DNA of 64,000 nucleotides from SAT2750 sp964476375. Lineage in GTDB: Bacteria > Planctomycetota > Planctomycetia > Pirellulales > Pirellulaceae. Positions 61,128 through 64,000 of the stretch are shown here, piece by piece. The stretch's first letter is position 1; every line of letters starts with the position of its first letter. The stretch is from positions 1 to 64,000 of the forward strand of contig CAYYZW010000196.1 of assembly GCA_964476375.1 (NCBI GenBank), in the 5' to 3' direction. The translations under genes were made by a program, and so were the position numbers. The notes beneath the pieces were generated by a model. The model ran no database searches. It was not told the origin of the DNA and saw nothing but the letters and a program-made list of their open reading frames with translations.

Positions 61128-63491
61128 ATGACAACCTTTTATTCTTGCTGTCGCCAGGGGCTGTCGATCCTGCTGCTCGCACTCCTCGCGCCTGTTCTCC
61201 AGGCGGATGCTCCCAGTGTCTCCTACATTTTTCCGGCGGGGGGACAGCGGGGGACGACAGACACGTTCAACGTGGGGGGCCATTTAAACCACGACAAGTG
61301 TGGATACCAGATGCTCGGGCCGGGTGTGACAGCCAGTGAGAGGATCAAGCGGGCGAGCCACACGACCTGGTTCGAGGGACCCCTGATCCCGATGCCAGCC
61401 TCGCAGGCCAAAGAGAATTACCCCAAGGACCAGGCCGGCGAGGTGGAGATCGCCATGGATGCTCCGGTTGGGTTCCGGCGCTGGCGGGTCTGGACCAGCC
61501 AGGGGGCGACACCCACGAGGAAGTTTGTCATCGGTGACCTTCCGGAGGTCGTGGAAGAAGAAATTGATGGTACCCCGGTACCGACAAAGGTCACCCTGCC
61601 GGTCACGATTAATGGCCGGATTTTCCCGCGCGAGGATGTCGACCACTGGATCTTCCACGCCGTGCAGGGGACAGGTTATACCTGCGAGGTGATGGCCCAG
61701 CGGCTGGGATCTCCACTCGATTCCCGCCTTGAACTGCGTGGGCCCAAAGGCCAGCGACTGGCCGACAACACGGATGCCATTGGCTCCGATTCCCGGATCT
61801 CGTTTGTTGCGACCGAGACCGGTCTCCACGAACTCCGGATACATGATGTGAAGTTTGGAGGGCTCCAGGACTATGTTTACCGCCTGACCATCACCGATCG
61901 GCCTCACGTGGAAAGGTTCTTTCCGCTGGGTGGACGGCGCGGGGAAGAGCTCCAGCTGGAACTGGTTGGCCAGAACCTGGGTGATGGGAAAGTGGCCGTG
62001 ACCGTCCCCGCCGGAGCCGATCCGGTCTGGCTGACGCGGCTGAGGGTGGATGATCAGCCGGTGAATGCCATCCAGCTGGAGACGAGTGATCTGCCCGAGT
62101 ACCGTGAGGCCGCCGGGGGCGATCGGATTGCCAGGGCCCTGCCCGCGATTTTCAACGGGCGTATTGGCAAGCCCGGAGAAAAAGATACCTGGGAGTTCCA
62201 GGCGATTAAGGACCAGAAAATTGAACTGGACGTGCGAGCAGCCCGGCTTGGATCCCTGCTTGATTCGGTGCTCACGGTACTGGATTCAGAAGGCAAGGAA
62301 ATTGCCTCGTCGGATGACCTGGCAGGTGGCCAGTCTGATTCCAAGTTGACTTTCACCGTCCCGGCCGATGGAAATTACCAGGCGCAGGTGCAGGAGCGGT
62401 TTGCCACACGTGGTGGGCCAGCCTTTACCTACCGTCTTGTTGCCGGTCCGGTGGTAGAAGCAGCAAAGGATTTCCAGTTGGTTCTGACTGCTGATACGTT
62501 CACCGTGAACCGGGGTGCGGAAGGAAAATTCAAGGTCACGGTTCAGAGGAAGGGTGGTTTTGCTGGGGAGATCCAGCTGGCCGTGGAGGGTTTGCCCGGG
62601 GGCATCGAGCTGACCGGGAACACGATTCCAAAAGACAAGAATGAAACATCGCTGGGACTGAAAGTTCCCGGGGATGCTTCCATCCAGGTTGTGCCGCTGA
62701 AAATACTAGGAACAGCGATGGTGGAGGATGCCGAGCTGAGGCGGGTGGCAACCCAGGCGGCAGCAACCCCGGATGACCTTTCGCTTGATGAGCTGTCTCT
62801 TGCCATTGCCATGCCGACGCCGTACAAGATCGTGGGGGTTTTCCAGACACAATATGCTCCACGCGGTGGTACTTTTTTACGCACGTTCTCGATCGAACGT
62901 ACCGGCTATGACGGTCCGATCACGGTCAGCCTGGGGGACCGGCAGGTACGACACCTGCAGGGAGTGACCGGGCCGACGATTGTTGTGCCCGCGGGAGCCA
63001 CTGAATTTAGCTACCCGATCAAGCTGGCACCCTGGATGGAAGTCGGGCGTACCAGCCGGACGGTCGTGATGGGTGTTTCTGTCCAGGATGATGGACAGGG
63101 TGGTAAGCAGAAGGTGAGCTACACGTCCCACGAACAGAATGACCAGATTATCATCCTGGTGGACCCGGGGCAGCTGCAGGTCCAGGTCGAACCGGAGGCG
63201 ATATTCTTTCAGCCAGGAGGGACAATGGATGTCCAGGTGACTGTCGACCGGGGGCGTGGACTGGAGGGGGATGTGCTGATCGAGCTGGTGCCCCCAGCGC
63301 ATATCAAGGAGGTGGTGGCCACGCCGGTCAGGCTGCCAGCAGAACAGCGGGAGGGGGTGCTCAAAGTCCGCTTTGCCGAAATGCTTACATCTCCTCTCAA
63401 TATGCCTTTTACCGTACGGGTCACTGCCATGCCCGGTGGCAACCCTTATACGGCCGAGGCCAAGCTGTCGGTCATCAAGCCGTCTCGCTAG
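61128..63491 (+). CDS. Exported PPC-domain protein (locus E)
   Basis: A 787-residue exported protein (signal about 1-26). An Ig/IPT-like N-terminal domain is followed by two PPC-type domains, about 163-260 (REDVDHWIFHAVQGTGY, LGSPLDSRLELRG) and about 340-445 (EKDTWEFQAIKDQKIEL, LGSLLDSVLTVLD). Several Ig-like segments follow to the C terminus, among them RTGYDGPITVSL, which resembles RDGYDGEIVLRV in the locus B protein. No catalytic motif is seen. It ends locus E, 35 bp after the DUF1501 gene. Confidence 0.78.
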   Translation: MTTFYSCCRQGLSILLLALLAPVLQADAPSVSYIFPAGGQRGTTDTFNVGGHLNHDKCGYQMLGPGVTASERIKRASHTTWFEGPLIPMPASQAKENYPKDQAGEVEIAMDAPVGFRRWRVWTSQGATPTRKFVIGDLPEVVEEEIDGTPVPTKVTLPVTINGRIFPREDVDHWIFHAVQGTGYTCEVMAQRLGSPLDSRLELRGPKGQRLADNTDAIGSDSRISFVATETGLHELRIHDVKFGGLQDYVYRLTITDRPHVERFFPLGGRRGEELQLELVGQNLGDGKVAVTVPAGADPVWLTRLRVDDQPVNAIQLETSDLPEYREAAGGDRIARALPAIFNGRIGKPGEKDTWEFQAIKDQKIELDVRAARLGSLLDSVLTVLDSEGKEIASSDDLAGGQSDSKLTFTVPADGNYQAQVQERFATRGGPAFTYRLVAGPVVEAAKDFQLVLTADTFTVNRGAEGKFKVTVQRKGGFAGEIQLAVEGLPGGIELTGNTIPKDKNETSLGLKVPGDASIQVVPLKILGTAMVEDAELRRVATQAAATPDDLSLDELSLAIAMPTPYKIVGVFQTQYAPRGGTFLRTFSIERTGYDGPITVSLGDRQVRHLQGVTGPTIVVPAGATEFSYPIKLAPWMEVGRTSRTVVMGVSVQDDGQGGKQKVSYTSHEQNDQIIILVDPGQLQVQVEPEAIFFQPGGTMDVQVTVDRGRGLEGDVLIELVPPAHIKEVVATPVRLPAEQREGVLKVRFAEMLTSPLNMPFTVRVTAMPGGNPYTAEAKLSVIKPSR

Positions 63492-63564
63492 GGCAGCTAG
63501 TCCGGGTGCCGGAAGGCAGTGTAGAATCAGTCCCTGTTGTATTCTGCCAGAACCGGAGAGACCC

Positions 63565-64000
63565 ATGCCTGGACGCTTCTCGCGACGACATCGTGTCATT
63601 CTCATGTTTTTCGCCCTGCTGGCCCTCTCTCGTCCTGTGTCGGTGCCCCTGCTGGGCGCTGAACAACCCAATATCATCTTCTTCCTGGCCGATGATCAGC
63701 GCTGGGACCAGGTGGGCTGCGCGGGTCACCCCGTGATCCAGACCCCCCATGTCGATGAACTGGCTCGCCAGGGTGTCCGCTTCCGCAACATGTTTGTAAC
63801 CACATCGATTTGTGCGGCCAGCCGGGCGTCGATTTTCACCGGCCTTTATGAACGATCTCACCGTTACACGTTTCGTACCGTACCGCTTTCCAAGGAGCAC
63901 ACCTCGCTTAGTTATCCTGCCGTTCTCAAACAGAATGGCTACCAGACCGGGTTTGTCGGCAAGTTCGGGGTCGGTGTGGAGCGTGGCGTCACCGACGAGA
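63565..64000 (+). CDS. Sulfatase, N-terminal part (runs off the window)
   Basis: The first 145 residues of an exported arylsulfatase-like protein. After a signal peptide (about 1-32) the text QPNIIFFLADDQRWDQVG gives the metal-binding Asp43/Asp44. The formylglycine site is Cys83-Ala-Ala-Ser-Arg87 followed by ASIFTGL, a cysteine-type CxAxR motif needing a maturase. The frame is open to the last base. Sulfatases are abundant in marine planctomycetes and desulfate algal polysaccharides; the specific substrate cannot be told. Confidence 0.9.
   Translation, partial: MPGRFSRRHRVILMFFALLALSRPVSVPLLGAEQPNIIFFLADDQRWDQVGCAGHPVIQTPHVDELARQGVRFRNMFVTTSICAASRASIFTGLYERSHRYTFRTVPLSKEHTSLSYPAVLKQNGYQTGFVGKFGVGVERGVTDE

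Noticed and set aside
59683..61182. 499-codon minus-strand frame opposite the locus E DUF1501 gene
   Set aside because: The plus-strand gene has Tat signal and family motifs; the antisense frame has neither domain nor ribosome site.

Overview
The window reads as chromosomal DNA of a planctomycete. I infer this from gene content: five genes combining the Planctomycete cytochrome C (PSCyt1) or an equivalent haem motif with DUF1549 and DUF1553, six Tat-exported DUF1501 proteins, three PPC/Ig-type exported proteins, tandem DUF1080 domains, a membrane-bound-dehydrogenase-type PQQ/haem protein, a sulfatase and several SMP-30 and enolase-superfamily catabolic genes. G+C is high and coding density is high. 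I see no rRNA, tRNA, CRISPR array, transposase, phage gene or recognisable transcription regulator.

Layout. 1-9 kb: a TauD-type dioxygenase, a PQQ-repeat propeller, a three-gene sugar ABC importer (binding lipoprotein, RbsA-type ATPase, permease with a large extra domain), a solitary secreted-type ATP synthase c subunit with its own promoter, leader hairpin and terminator, and a Na+/solute symporter. 9-14.6 kb: a Tat-exported SMP-30 protein and locus A (PSCyt1-DUF1549-DUF1553 plus DUF1501). 14.6-28.3 kb: a 13.6-kb minus-strand catabolic run. It holds, in transcription order, an isochorismatase-ThuA fusion, an ethanolamine-type permease, a glutamine-synthetase-like ligase, a gamma-glutamyl hydrolase, an SDR, a symporter with a tiny membrane partner, a mandelate-racemase-family enzyme, a TIM-barrel isomerase, a DUF1080 tandem protein and an AXE1-like esterase.

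28.5-42.2 kb: loci B and C of the DUF1501/PPC/DUF1549 type. 42.2-52.6 kb: a metallophosphoesterase, an unknown membrane protein, a second SMP-30, a 994-residue propeller-cytochrome, a GYF-like membrane protein, and an aminotransferase/aldo-keto reductase/GH43 operon. 52.7-63.5 kb: loci D and E. Locus E contains a DUF1549 gene cut by an in-frame amber codon. The window ends inside a sulfatase gene.

The main observation is that the five DUF1549/DUF1553 loci fall into two classes. Class 1 (A, D) has a CxxCH PSCyt1 domain and a DUF1501 partner with a GRDHN / HNG signature. Class 2 (B, C, E) has two Ig-like domains around a CX4CH motif, a CxCE motif near the C terminus, a PPC partner and GRDHW-type DUF1501 partners. 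This looks like two versions of an exported haem-protein/Tat-enzyme system of unknown function. The likely ecological setting is breakdown of complex polysaccharides (GH43, esterase, DUF1080, sulfatase, carbohydrate-binding-like domain), but no substrate can be read from sequence alone.
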